Assembly (NCBI RefSeq): GCF_001636615.1
Contig: NZ_LGEK01000035.1
Location: 1-45,102 of the forward strand
Direction of reading: 5' to 3'
DNA from: Mucilaginibacter sp. L294
GTDB taxonomy: Bacteria > Bacteroidota > Bacteroidia > Sphingobacteriales > Sphingobacteriaceae
Length of the DNA: 45,102 nucleotides
Below, piece by piece: positions 16,936 to 25,534 of this stretch. Both the position numbers and the translations under genes were made by a program. A model generated the notes under the pieces. It worked only from the letters and a program-made list of their open reading frames with translations. It had not been told where the DNA came from and searched no databases. The stretch's first letter is position 1; each line of letters opens with the position of its first letter.

Positions 16936-17991
16936 TTACTTCTTAAAAAACTTCACCTGGAACAGCTTATTCCACTTTTTGCCGGTAACAAATATGCGGC
17001 CGGTGGCTTTATCATAGGCTATGCCGTTTAACACATCGGCGTACTGGTTACGGTTAAGGTAAAGGTCGGTCATATCTGCTTTTTGCAGTACAGCACCAGT
17101 TTTAGGGTCAATCACCAATATATCATCGGTGCCGTAAACGTTGGCGTAGATCTTTCCATCAATATATTCCAGTTCGTTAAGTTTGCTTACCGCTCCTTTA
17201 TTGTCGTACACATCAACATATCCTATTTGCTGGTAGGTGTCTTTATTCAGAAACCAGATACGGTTGGTACTGTCGTCCATGTAAATTTTAGTGCCATCAA
17301 AGGTCATTCCCCAGCCCTCAACACCCACGTTGTTGGTAAAAGTGCTCAGCAGCTTTAATGTGGCCTTGTCGTACACATAACCGATCTTTTCTGTCCAGGT
17401 AAGCTGTACTACTTTATCACCAACTACTGTAATACCCTCGGCAAATATTTTAGGATCAACTGCTACCATTTTTATTATTTTACCGGTAGCCAGGTCAACC
17501 TTTCTCATGCTCGATTGCCCGGTTTCTTCGGTTAAGCGGCCGCCATCACTTTCATATAGTATGCCATCGTGATATTCCAATCCCTCAGTATAAGATGTAG
17601 TATCATGCGGGAAAACCTTCTCCACCTTAAAACCAAGTTCTTCGGGTGCTTTTGCGGCCAACAGATTGATGTTGGTGGTTAACTCCTGACTTTTGCCTGC
17701 CTGGTAAATTTTGGCGGTTATTACCCTTGCGCCTAAAGCAAGCCCTTCTGTTTTTAGGTTAACCGCTGATGAATCTTTAGCCGCGCCAACACGGGCCGAA
17801 TCTACCAGGTACACAACCGAGTCGATCTTTGCCCCCGCCGGGATGTTTACTTTTAGGGCAATGGCATCGCCACTTTTGTAGTTGCTGCCTGCATCGGGGC
17901 TGATGGTAAATTCGTCGGCTTGTTTATTATTGCTTGTACATCCGTAGGCTAATAACGCTATGATAGCGAAAAGGGCTATTCTTTTATTCAT
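16936..17991 (-). CDS. Glutaminyl-peptide cyclotransferase, lipoprotein form
   Basis: 351 residues from ATG 17991, chosen because the product then begins MNKRIALFAIIALLAYGCTS, a lipoprotein signal with LAYGC lipobox; the longer frame adds 21 residues before it. Residues about 30-115 form an Ig-like leading domain. The rest is the five-bladed propeller of plant/bacterial-type glutamine cyclotransferase (FPHDTTSYTEGLEYHDGILYESDG, VGVEGWGMTFDG, LNELEYIDGKIYANVYGTD, LNGIAYDKATGRIFVTGKKW). It forms pyroglutamate from N-terminal Gln on peptides, here in the periplasm and lipid-anchored. It is a single-gene unit. Confidence 0.9.
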   Translation of the reverse strand: MNKRIALFAIIALLAYGCTSNNKQADEFTISPDAGSNYKSGDAIALKVNIPAGAKIDSVVYLVDSARVGAAKDSSAVNLKTEGLALGARVITAKIYQAGKSQELTTNINLLAAKAPEELGFKVEKVFPHDTTSYTEGLEYHDGILYESDGGRLTEETGQSSMRKVDLATGKIIKMVAVDPKIFAEGITVVGDKVVQLTWTEKIGYVYDKATLKLLSTFTNNVGVEGWGMTFDGTKIYMDDSTNRIWFLNKDTYQQIGYVDVYDNKGAVSKLNELEYIDGKIYANVYGTDDILVIDPKTGAVLQKADMTDLYLNRNQYADVLNGIAYDKATGRIFVTGKKWNKLFQVKFFKK

Positions 17992-18061
17992 GTTTTTAAA
18001 TAAGTACCCCAAGCAAGGGGTATGGTATCGTGATTTTATTTGCTGTTTAACCATTATTCAT

Positions 18062-18170
18062 TTTTAACCACAGAGTGAACGGAGTTTTACACAGAGGATT
18101 CACAGAGATGTAATTTGCAACGCTCTGTGTATTTCTCTGTGTTTTTTCTCTGCTATCTCTGTGGTTAAAA
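18062..18170. repeat. Palindromic intergenic repeat (TTAACCACAGAG family)
   Basis: The outer 14-base arms TTTTAACCACAGAG (18062-18075) and its reverse complement (18157-18170) match perfectly. Inside are further CACAGAG and CTCTGTG stretches on each side of a centre near 18118. It lies between the cyclotransferase and yraN. Similar CACAGAG palindromes are, from memory, common in other genomes. Confidence 0.8.
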
Positions 18171-18183
18171 TTACTATCCATCA

Positions 18184-18552
18184 TTAAATGGCAGAAGGCC
18201 AAAAGGCATCTTCAATATGTTTTAATGTGTGGTTATTATTACGGTCGAAAAGGATAGATATTATATCAAACCTCACTTCGCCCTCATGATTCATCAAATA
18301 TATGTATTCATCGGCAGCCTCAACCAGTAAACGTTGCTTACGGGCATCTACAAAATCTTCGGGTTCGCCAAAGCCATTGCCGGTGCGTGTTTTTACTTCG
18401 GTAAAAATTATAATGCTGTTTTTGTAGGCTATCAGGTCAACCTCGGCTTTGCCGAAAACCCAGTTCTCGTCCATTATTTCATAACCCGTGGCTTCCAGGT
18501 GGGCTTTTGCCATCGCTTCGCCTTTACGGCCCAGGTCATTGTGGGTAGCCAT
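18184..18552 (-). CDS. yraN: YraN/UPF0102 family protein
   Basis: 122 residues with the restriction-endonuclease-like fold core of UPF0102: GRKGEAMAKAHLEATGYEIMDENW, then KAEVDLIAYKNSIIIFTEVKTR, where Asp and ExK form the nuclease-like centre. Its cellular role is not settled; family links are to DNA processing. The ATG shares one base with the dnaG stop (TAATG), so translation is probably coupled to the primase. Confidence 0.9.
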   Translation of the reverse strand: MATHNDLGRKGEAMAKAHLEATGYEIMDENWVFGKAEVDLIAYKNSIIIFTEVKTRTGNGFGEPEDFVDARKQRLLVEAADEYIYLMNHEGEVRFDIISILFDRNNNHTLKHIEDAFWPSAI

Positions 18553-20480
18553 TATTTTAATATCACCGATCCTAAGTAATCAGATATGGTTTTCTCCACC
18601 TTTTTCATGTGCATGTACTGGTTCATCAGAATTTCCTGGTCGGCTTCGCCGGTAGTAATTTTCAGCTCATTGCGTAACTTCTCCAATATCTTGCCCACCT
18701 TTTGTTTTTTAAGGTGGAAAATAGCGCCCAGTATGGTTGCCTTCATATTGGCCTGTTCATCGGGCACCATTATTTTGTGCATCTCGTACCAGTTTTCGCT
18801 CAGGGTGTATTTTGTAGCCAGCAGGGTAACCACCAGGTCAACAATACCTTTATCCTTATGGTGAATAAAATGCTGCTCCTCGGGCAATACGCCGTTTTCT
18901 ACCTCCTGGCGGTAAATCTCCATAAAGTATTTGCTTGATGGCTCCTCAAACTCCACATCGCTCAGTTCGGCTACCATAAACGGGCCTATATAGGTATTGG
19001 CAATGCCATCCCAATCAATCATTTTATTGCCGTAAAGCAACAACAGTCGTACTATCTCTTTCTCCTGTGTGTCAGATTCCTTTACAACCTTGGCTTCGGG
19101 CTCATCAAAAAACAACAGGTCTTCGGGCGATGGTTCCGGCCGGTGGTTCTGCTGTTGTTGATGCTCTTTTTTGGCCTTGGCCTGGCGCATTTTGTTCAGC
19201 TCTGTATTTAAAGAGCGTTCTTCAATTTGCAGTATGCGGCTGCATTCCTGTATAAATACCGATGCCTTGATAGAATCGGGGATCTTGGCAATGCTTTCCA
19301 CGATCTCCCTGATCACCTCGGCCTTTTTTATAGGGTCATTACCGGCATCTTTTAAAAGCATGTCGGTTTTATAAAGGATAAAATCCTTCTTATTCTGATC
19401 AACGTGCGTTTTAAAGGCGCTGGTGCCAAACTTCTGCACAAACGAATCGGGGTCGTGCCCATCGGGGAAAAGCACCACTTTTACGTTGAGCCCTTCCTCC
19501 AAAATCATATCCAGCCCGCGCAGGGATGCTTTTATACCCGCCGCGTCGCCGTCATAAAGTATAGTAATGTTTTTGGTAAGCCTGCCTATCAGCCTGATCT
19601 GCTCCACCGTTAACGATGTACCCGATGATGCCACTACGTTTTCGATACCCGCCTGGTGTACCGATATTACGTCGGCATAGCCTTCTACCAGGTAGCAGTT
19701 ATCTTCCTCGCGGATGGCGCGTTTGGCAAAGTACAGGCCGTATAATACGTTCGATTTATGGTAGATCTCCGACTCGGGCGAGTTTACATACTTGGGAACG
19801 TTCTTATCTGTTTTGAGCGTACGGCCACCAAAGGCAATCACCCTGCCGGTAAAGCTGTGGATCGGGAACATTACACGGCCACGGTAACGGTCATACAGCG
19901 AACCATTGTCGCGCTTAACCGAAAGGCCGCTCTCTACCAAAAACTCTTCTTTATAGCCCTGTTTAACAGCCTCGCCGGTAAAGGCCTCCCATTGATCGGG
20001 CGAGTAGCCCAGCTCAAATTTCTTGATGGTTTCGCTGTTAAAGCCGCGTTCTTTAAAATAGCTGAGGCCTATGCTTTGCCCTTCATCGGTATCCAGTAAA
20101 CTCTCGTGGAAGAACTTGGCAGCAAAGCCAGATACGATCATCAGGCTTTCGCGATGGTTCTGCTCTTCCAGGTTTTCGGTGGTATCCACCGTTTCTTCAA
20201 CCTCTATACTATATTTTTTGGCCAGCCATTTTAGCGCTTCGGGGTAGGTGAATTTCTCCAGCTCCATTAAAAAGGTAACCGCGCTGCCCCCCTTACCCGA
20301 CGAGAAATCTTTAAAAATACCCTTGGCCGGCGATACCGTGAACGATGGCGTGCGCTCATTTACAAATGGCGACAAGCCCACAAAGTTGGCCCCGCGTTTT
20401 TTTAATTGCACAAATTCGCCAATCACCTCCACAATATCTGTGGCTTCCATTATGCGGTCTACGGTGGGTTTGGTGATCAT
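18552..20480 (-). CDS. dnaG: DNA primase DnaG, zinc-ligand-less form
   Basis: Makes RNA primers for replication. 642 residues: N-terminal CHC2-like domain (1-95), catalytic core with Toprim (YLVEGYADVISVHQ at about 263-276, LYDGDAAG at 308-315), and C-terminal helicase-binding part. The usual zinc ligands CPFH and CFGC are replaced by SPFV (37-40) and DFSS (58-61), while the surrounding NERTPSFTVSPAKG is conserved, so the domain keeps its fold without zinc. I recall similar changes in other Bacteroidota. The Toprim acidic residues are intact, so it should be active. A TACTTTTG box lies 28 bases upstream. Confidence 0.96.
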   Translation of the reverse strand: MITKPTVDRIMEATDIVEVIGEFVQLKKRGANFVGLSPFVNERTPSFTVSPAKGIFKDFSSGKGGSAVTFLMELEKFTYPEALKWLAKKYSIEVEETVDTTENLEEQNHRESLMIVSGFAAKFFHESLLDTDEGQSIGLSYFKERGFNSETIKKFELGYSPDQWEAFTGEAVKQGYKEEFLVESGLSVKRDNGSLYDRYRGRVMFPIHSFTGRVIAFGGRTLKTDKNVPKYVNSPESEIYHKSNVLYGLYFAKRAIREEDNCYLVEGYADVISVHQAGIENVVASSGTSLTVEQIRLIGRLTKNITILYDGDAAGIKASLRGLDMILEEGLNVKVVLFPDGHDPDSFVQKFGTSAFKTHVDQNKKDFILYKTDMLLKDAGNDPIKKAEVIREIVESIAKIPDSIKASVFIQECSRILQIEERSLNTELNKMRQAKAKKEHQQQQNHRPEPSPEDLLFFDEPEAKVVKESDTQEKEIVRLLLLYGNKMIDWDGIANTYIGPFMVAELSDVEFEEPSSKYFMEIYRQEVENGVLPEEQHFIHHKDKGIVDLVVTLLATKYTLSENWYEMHKIMVPDEQANMKATILGAIFHLKKQKVGKILEKLRNELKITTGEADQEILMNQYMHMKKVEKTISDYLGSVILK

Positions 20481-20508
20481 ATTTGTTGCTTCGCGATTAG
20501 GCGGGTTA

Positions 20509-20516
20509 CAAAAGTA
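20509..20516 (-). promoter_or_regulatory. Putative dnaG -7 box (TACTTTTG)
   Basis: Read on the minus strand, TACTTTTG is a perfect TAnnTTTG match, 28 bases before the dnaG ATG. No clear -33 box. Confidence 0.45.
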
Positions 20517-20556
20517 AGTTTTTACCCGATGCCTAAATATAGAAAATTCTAAATAA

Positions 20557-20656
20557 ATGGGGAGGGGTGCTTATCGGTGAGTTGACTCACCCCGTCCCGA
20601 TGACTATCGGGATGCGCGCCCCTCTTTGCGTAGCAGAGATGGGGCAGGGGGGAGTT
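20557..20656. repeat. Nested palindromic repeat between eamA and dnaG
   Basis: It contains GTGAGT-TG-ACTCAC (20577-20590), CCCGAT-GACT-ATCGGG (20596-20611), and outer GGGG-rich and CCCC-rich arms. The right part reads CCCCTCTTTGCGTAGCAGAG followed by GATGGGGCAGGGG. It is non-coding, just past the eamA stop codon, and could help end its transcript. Confidence 0.65.
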
Positions 20657-20658
20657 AA

Positions 20659-21525
20659 CTACGGCGCTATTTCAGTTGCACGCTTACTCTTTAAAAACGA
20701 TAAACCTATCCCCACCAGCACAATCACACTGCCAATAATCTCTTTAACATGCAGCACCTCGCCCAGCAAGCCAATGGCTAAAAACCCGGCTATAACCGTT
20801 TGGCCTAACAGCGCTATGGCCACCTTACCAGGTTCCAGGTAGCGCAGGGAGTGGTTAATGGTGAGCCAGCCAATTAACTGGCAAAGCACGCCCATGCCCC
20901 CCAAATAACCCCAGGTAGCGGTATCAAAACCCAGCAAGGCATCGTTACGCAGCAGGGCTACAGTTATTAACAGTACACTTGCACCCAGCATATTGTAAAA
21001 CATAAAGGTAAAGGTGTCTATATGTTTTAAAACGCCTTTGGTTATCATCAGGTAACAGGCGTAAAGTATACTTGCCGTTATGGCATAAAGGATGCCTTCG
21101 TTAAATTGTAAATGGAACACGTTTTGGTACCCCACCAATATCACCATACCAACAATAGCAATGATGGTCCCGGCCCAGAACATCTTCCCCGACTTTTTCT
21201 TAAAAAACAGGTAACTCATCAACCCAACCCAAACAGGTGCCAGGTTAGCCAGCAGGGTTGATACCGTAGCGCTGATCTTTAACAGCGAGATGTTCCACAT
21301 AGCAATATCGGCCCCGAACACCACACCGCCAATAATGGTGATGATTAACGCCCTGGGTGTTGTTTTAAGTTTGCCTTTGATGATGCAATAGTGCAGTAAA
21401 AAAAGCCAGGCGATAAAAATGCGGTAAAAGCCCGATGTAATGGCAGGCGAGGCCGCAAGCTTTACAAATATTGGCGAGAACGAAATACACAGGATGCCAA
21501 TAACCAGGCTCAGCTTCGGTTTCAT
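20659..21525 (-). CDS. EamA/DMT-family transporter
   Basis: 288 residues with ten predicted membrane segments in two EamA repeats (the second begins near ILYAITASILYACYLMITKG). The first repeat includes SLVIGILCISFSPIFVKLA and FYRIFIAWLFLLHY, and the second ends with EVLHVKEIIGSVIVLVGIGLSFL. Members export metabolites such as amino acids; the substrate here is unknown. I chose ATG 21525 because a perfect -7 box (21551-21544) covers the alternative TTG start at 21546, which would then not be transcribed. The C-terminus is a short basic tail. Confidence 0.9.
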   Translation of the reverse strand: MKPKLSLVIGILCISFSPIFVKLAASPAITSGFYRIFIAWLFLLHYCIIKGKLKTTPRALIITIIGGVVFGADIAMWNISLLKISATVSTLLANLAPVWVGLMSYLFFKKKSGKMFWAGTIIAIVGMVILVGYQNVFHLQFNEGILYAITASILYACYLMITKGVLKHIDTFTFMFYNMLGASVLLITVALLRNDALLGFDTATWGYLGGMGVLCQLIGWLTINHSLRYLEPGKVAIALLGQTVIAGFLAIGLLGEVLHVKEIIGSVIVLVGIGLSFLKSKRATEIAP

Positions 21526-21543
21526 GAATAATTTATTGAGCTG

Positions 21544-21551
21544 CAAACTTA
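21544..21551 (-). promoter_or_regulatory. Putative eamA -7 box (TAAGTTTG)
   Basis: A perfect TAnnTTTG match on the minus strand, 18 bases before ATG 21525. It decides the start choice for this gene. Confidence 0.45.
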
Positions 21552-21715
21552 AGGGAATATTGCCCCAATCAGAGTTTACAGGATGTTAAAAATAATAGGG
21601 GGGAATAGCGATCGCCTTGAAATTTGTTAATTATCATTCCATTTTTTTTTCACCTTGCTGTATCATCCGCAACTTTTTTAACGTAAAGTAGAAATAACAC
21701 ATAAAAACACGGATC

Positions 21716-22201
21716 ATGAAAAAGCTAACATTTACTTCACTGGCACTTTTGTCGCTATTATTTACCGCTTGTTTAAAACAGAATAATGATTGCTGTACAG
21801 TACCGTACCAGCCATACTTTGTTGCCGAACGGAACGGCTTACAGGTTTATGCAGAACCCGGCAGCGCTAAAGTAGGCACCGATTCAATTTCTATAATCGG
21901 CAAAACCCAGGATGCCGGCATCAGGATGAATATTAAATACACCGGCAAAGGCGTTTATGCGTTAACCGGCAACCAGGCCAAATATTACCAAAGAATTGGT
22001 ACCGATACCGTTAGCCGTTATAGTATTGGTTTAGCCAACGGAAGCTCGGTTGAAGTTACCGATATAGATACGGTGAACAAGGCAATTGCCGGTAAATTTA
22101 CCCTGAAAATGAAACGCACGTTCCCAACGTCATCAAGTACTTATCCTGATAGTGTTAAGTACACCAAGGGGCAATTTGTGCTGTACCTGCCAAGAAACTA
22201 A
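21716..22201 (+). CDS. Small lipoprotein of unknown function
   Basis: 161 residues with a lipoprotein signal (MKKLTFTSLALLSLLFTAC, Cys19 after LFTA). The mature part is short, beta-rich and Thr/Ser-rich (VSRYSIGLANGSSVEVTDID, VNKAIAGKFTLKMKRTFP). It recalls small Bacteroidota lipoproteins such as the DUF6252-like type, without certainty. It is monocistronic, with a hairpin pair after it. Confidence 0.75.
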   Translation: MKKLTFTSLALLSLLFTACLKQNNDCCTVPYQPYFVAERNGLQVYAEPGSAKVGTDSISIIGKTQDAGIRMNIKYTGKGVYALTGNQAKYYQRIGTDTVSRYSIGLANGSSVEVTDIDTVNKAIAGKFTLKMKRTFPTSSSTYPDSVKYTKGQFVLYLPRN

Positions 22202-22223
22202 TTGTGATGTAACCCTCTCTTAG

Positions 22224-22298
22224 CCCTCCCCGCCGGGGAGGGTTCTAAGCCCTTTCTAAAAGTCTCTCCTGTTGGGGGAGATTTAGAAGGGGCTTTTT
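22224..22298 (+). terminator. Double hairpin/terminator before asnS
   Basis: First hairpin: CCCTCCCC (22224-22231) with GGGGAGGG (22235-22242). Second: 22247-22269 with 22274-22295, with CCTTTCTAAA and TTTAGAAGGG inverted arms, followed by a T-run. It probably ends the lipoprotein transcript. The second hairpin resembles a repeat type I recall in Bacteroidota intergenic regions. Confidence 0.65.
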
Positions 22299-22310
22299 AG
22301 CAAATAATTG

Positions 22311-22318
22311 TATTTTTG
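22311..22318 (+). promoter_or_regulatory. Putative asnS -7 box (TATTTTTG)
   Basis: A perfect TAnnTTTG match, 20 bases before the asnS ATG, placed just after the upstream terminator. Confidence 0.5.
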
Positions 22319-22338
22319 CCGCTCAAATACTTTTTTAT

Positions 22339-23775
22339 ATGAGCACTCGTACAAAAATTAAAGCACTGCTTGAAAGCGGTAAAACCGACATTGATGTAAC
22401 TGTTAAAGGATGGGTACGTACCTTTCGTAACAATCAGTTCATAGCTTTAAATGATGGCTCTACAAATAATAACCTGCAGATAGTTGTCGATTTTGAAAAC
22501 ACCGACCCTGCTTTATTAAAACGTATTACCACCGGCGCGGCGCTTAGCGTTAGCGGCAGGCTGGTAGCATCGTTAGGGAAAGGCCAAAGCGTTGATGTTA
22601 AAGCAACCGCCATAGAAATACTGGGCGATAGCGACCCGGAGAAATACCCCTTACAGCCCAAAAAACACAGCCTTGAGTTTTTACGCGAGATAGCGCACCT
22701 GCGTTTCCGTACCAATACTTTCGGTGCTATATTCAGGGTACGTAATACACTATCGTTCGCTATACATACCTTTTTCCAGGAACGCGGCTTTGTTTACCTG
22801 CATACACCTGTTATTACCGCGAGTGATGCCGAAGGGGCAGGCGAAACTTTCCACGTGACCAACTTTGACCTGGCCAACCCGCCAAAAACCGAGACGGGCG
22901 AGATAGATTTTAAGCAGGATTTTTTTGGCCGTGCCACTAACCTTACCGTATCCGGCCAGTTAGAGGGCGAGCTTGGCGCTATGGCCCTGAGCGATATTTA
23001 CACTTTCGGCCCAACCTTCCGTGCCGAAAACTCGAACACTACCCGCCACCTGGCTGAGTTTTGGATGATAGAGCCCGAAATGGCTTTTTATGACCTGAAA
23101 GATAACGCCGACCTGGCCGAGGAGCTTTTGAAATACGTGATCCGCTACGCGCTGGATAAGAACAAGGATGATATTGAGTTTTTAAGTCAGCGCTTGTTAG
23201 AGGAAGAAAAACAGAAACCACAGCAGGACCGCTCTGAACTTAACCTGTTAGAGAAACTTCAGTTTTGTTTAGAGAACGATTTTGAGCGCCTTACCTATAC
23301 CGAAGCTATCGAGATACTGAAAGAATCTACCCCGAACAAAAAGAAGAAATTCCAGTACCCTATTGAGGGCTGGGGTACCGATCTGCAATCGGAGCATGAG
23401 CGCTATTTGGTTGAGAAACACTTTAAAAAACCGGTGATCCTGACGGATTATCCGAAAGAGATAAAATCCTTCTACATGCGCCAGAACGATGATGGTAAAA
23501 CCGTTGCCGCTATGGATATCCTGTTCCCGGGCATCGGCGAAATTGTAGGCGGCTCACAACGCGAGGAACGCCTTGATAAACTGGAGCAACGGATGGACGA
23601 GATAGGCATCCCTAAAGATGAGCTTTGGTGGTACCTGGATACCCGCCGTTACGGTGGCTGCCCGCACGCCGGCTTTGGTTTAGGCTTTGAGCGTTTGGTA
23701 CTGTTTGTTACCGGCATGGGCAACATCCGCGATGTGATCCCTTTCCCAAGGTTCCCAAAGAACGCGGAGTTTTAG
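22339..23775 (+). CDS. asnS: Asparagine--tRNA ligase
   Basis: Charges tRNA-Asn in a class IIb reaction. 478 residues: N-terminal OB-fold anticodon-binding domain (about 15-105: [20 protein letters not shown]), then the class II catalytic core with motif 2-type [25 protein letters not shown] and motif 3 [27 protein letters not shown]. The AENSNT sequence and the ending support AsnRS over AspRS. Own promoter box and own terminator, so it is a single-gene unit. Confidence 0.98.
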   Translation: MSTRTKIKALLESGKTDIDVTVKGWVRTFRNNQFIALNDGSTNNNLQIVVDFENTDPALLKRITTGAALSVSGRLVASLGKGQSVDVKATAIEILGDSDPEKYPLQPKKHSLEFLREIAHLRFRTNTFGAIFRVRNTLSFAIHTFFQERGFVYLHTPVITASDAEGAGETFHVTNFDLANPPKTETGEIDFKQDFFGRATNLTVSGQLEGELGAMALSDIYTFGPTFRAENSNTTRHLAEFWMIEPEMAFYDLKDNADLAEELLKYVIRYALDKNKDDIEFLSQRLLEEEKQKPQQDRSELNLLEKLQFCLENDFERLTYTEAIEILKESTPNKKKKFQYPIEGWGTDLQSEHERYLVEKHFKKPVILTDYPKEIKSFYMRQNDDGKTVAAMDILFPGIGEIVGGSQREERLDKLEQRMDEIGIPKDELWWYLDTRRYGGCPHAGFGLGFERLVLFVTGMGNIRDVIPFPRFPKNAEF

Positions 23776-23804
23776 ACCATAGATTTTATACGATTTTTAT
23801 GATT

Positions 23805-23833
23805 ACGCCGATTGTTTATGATCGGCGTTTTTT
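23805..23833 (+). terminator. Intrinsic terminator after asnS
   Basis: ACGCCGAT (23805-23812) pairs with ATCGGCGT (23821-23828) around an 8-base loop and is followed by a T-run. It lies 29 bases past the stop codon. Confidence 0.9.
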
Positions 23834-23900
23834 GTTTAACAGAACCGTTATGCCGAAGCTATTTCGGCAACCCACATGCTTTTTGTAATTTGCCTGTTAG

Positions 23901-24353
23901 ATGCCAACAATAGTACTATCTACCATTATCAATGCCCCGGTTAATCGGTGTTTCGATATCGCCAGGGATATTGACATCCATGTAGCATCTACCGCGCATA
24001 CCGGCGAGAGGGCTATAGCGGGCCGCACCAGCGGATTGATCGAACTGGGCGAAAGCGTTACCTGGCGGGCAAAACATTTCGGCATCTGGCAAAACCTTAC
24101 CTCAAAAATTACAACTTTTCAACCGCCGGTTTTCTTTGCAGATGAATTGGTTGCGGGTGCGTTCAAAAGCTTCAGGCATGAGCACCACTTTACGGGCACC
24201 GATAAGCAAACCATTATGCGGGATGTATTTGTTTTTGAATCGCCGTTGGGTGTATTGGGCAAACTGGCCAATTGGCTGTTCCTGAAAAAGTATATGACCG
24301 GGTTGCTGGTGAAGCGTAATTTGGTAATTAAAGAGGAGGCGGAGAAGGGATAG
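23901..24353 (+). CDS. SRPBCC-fold protein
   Basis: 150 residues of the START/Bet v1-like SRPBCC superfamily (polyketide cyclase/ligand-binding pocket type). Visible features are the initial strand plus INAPVNRCFDIARDIDIHV, the central GLIELGESVTWRAKHFGIWQNLTSKIT, and the closing helix LGKLANWLFLKKYMTGLLVKRN. Such proteins bind small hydrophobic ligands, but the ligand is unknown. A TAATTTG sequence near 23886-23892 may be part of a promoter. A single gene between asnS and the esterase. Confidence 0.8.
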   Translation: MPTIVLSTIINAPVNRCFDIARDIDIHVASTAHTGERAIAGRTSGLIELGESVTWRAKHFGIWQNLTSKITTFQPPVFFADELVAGAFKSFRHEHHFTGTDKQTIMRDVFVFESPLGVLGKLANWLFLKKYMTGLLVKRNLVIKEEAEKG

Positions 24354-24451
24354 CACAACCTCCCGGGTTATATAACCGGCACACCCGCCTTATAACATCG
24401 TTTTTTATTGGTGTAAATTGTAACTTGCCGCAACCAATTTATACATCAGCT

Positions 24452-25366
24452 ATGATCAGGAATATTTTTGTTGCGATAATTTTGACTACAACTACCACAA
24501 TGGCTTTTAGCCAGGAAAAACCACTACTGCTTTACCCCAAAGGTGTGCCCAACTCAAAACCCACACCGGCAACGTACGTAGAAATTACCGATAAAAGCAA
24601 TTGGATAACCAAGGTAAGCACGCCAACGCTAACACCATACCTGCCTGCAAAAGGTACGGCTAATGGCACAGCGATTGTGATATGCCCGGGCGGGGCCTAT
24701 GCAGGCCTGGCTTCGGCACACGAGGGGTTCCAGATAGCGCAGGAGTTTAATAAGATTGGCGTTACGGCATTTGTATTAAAATACCGTTTGCCCAGCGATA
24801 GTATTATGGTTGATAAAACCATTGGCCCCCTACAGGATGCGCAGCGCGCCATACAAATGGTTAGGCAGGATGCTGCCAAGTGGGGCATTAACTCAAACCG
24901 TATCGGTATTATCGGGTTCTCGGCAGGCGGCCATCTGGCATCAACCGAGGGTACGCACTTTGATAAAGTAGTTATTGATAATAAAGACAACATCAGCGTA
25001 CGCCCCGATTTTATGATGCTGATATACCCCGTAATAACCTTTGGCGACAAAACGCACGCCGGATCGCGCGAGAATCTGATAGGTAAAGAATTGCCGCAGG
25101 ATAAAGTTGAGCTGTACTCTAACGAAAAGCAGGTTACCGCCAACACGCCCCCAACCTTCATTGTACACGCCCAGGATGATGATGTAGTGCCTATTGAGAA
25201 CGCATTATTAATGTATGATGCCCTGGTGAAGAACAGGGTAAAATCCGAAATGCACATCTTTCCGGCCGGTGGCCATGGGTTTGGGCTTATCAACCCAAAA
25301 AGTAAGGGCCTTTGGTTTGACTGGGCAAAAGTTTGGCTGGGCGATAATGGTTGGTTAAGCAAATAG
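24452..25366 (+). CDS. Secreted alpha/beta-hydrolase (acetyl esterase-like)
   Basis: 304 residues from ATG 24452; the alternative upstream TTG at 24425 adds nine residues before the signal peptide IFVAIILTTTTTMAFSQ. The alpha/beta-hydrolase triad parts are present: oxyanion region CPGGAYAGLASAHEG, nucleophile GFSAGG, acid in VHAQDDDVVP, and His in GGHGFG. The family is close to xylan/carbohydrate acetyl esterases (BD-FAE-like), so removal of acetyl groups from polysaccharide in the periplasm is likely but not proven. Gap 25367-25534 holds a GGTGC/GCACC hairpin (25390-25405) and no gene I can recognise. Confidence 0.87.
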   Translation: MIRNIFVAIILTTTTTMAFSQEKPLLLYPKGVPNSKPTPATYVEITDKSNWITKVSTPTLTPYLPAKGTANGTAIVICPGGAYAGLASAHEGFQIAQEFNKIGVTAFVLKYRLPSDSIMVDKTIGPLQDAQRAIQMVRQDAAKWGINSNRIGIIGFSAGGHLASTEGTHFDKVVIDNKDNISVRPDFMMLIYPVITFGDKTHAGSRENLIGKELPQDKVELYSNEKQVTANTPPTFIVHAQDDDVVPIENALLMYDALVKNRVKSEMHIFPAGGHGFGLINPKSKGLWFDWAKVWLGDNGWLSK

Positions 25367-25534
25367 ATGATGAAAATGATAGTACTGATGGTGCCAGCTC
25401 GCACCGGTCCGTGTCAAAAAACGGCGTAAAATTTTTTATCATCGACAGTGATTTTTGAGTTGATTGCGGACGTTTTGAAGACGAAAAAAGGCGTTTAAAA
25501 GCAGTTAAAAGTCTCTTTTTGACGTTAGAAATCG

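Noticed and set aside
18552..20480. dnaG as a decayed primase because zinc ligands are missing
   Set aside because: Toprim and core motifs are intact, the frame is full length, yraN is coupled to it, and similar zinc-less forms are recalled in related bacteria.
21605..21615. GCGATCGC octamer as a HIP1-like site
   Set aside because: I noticed only a single occurrence in this gap and no pattern; chance is sufficient.
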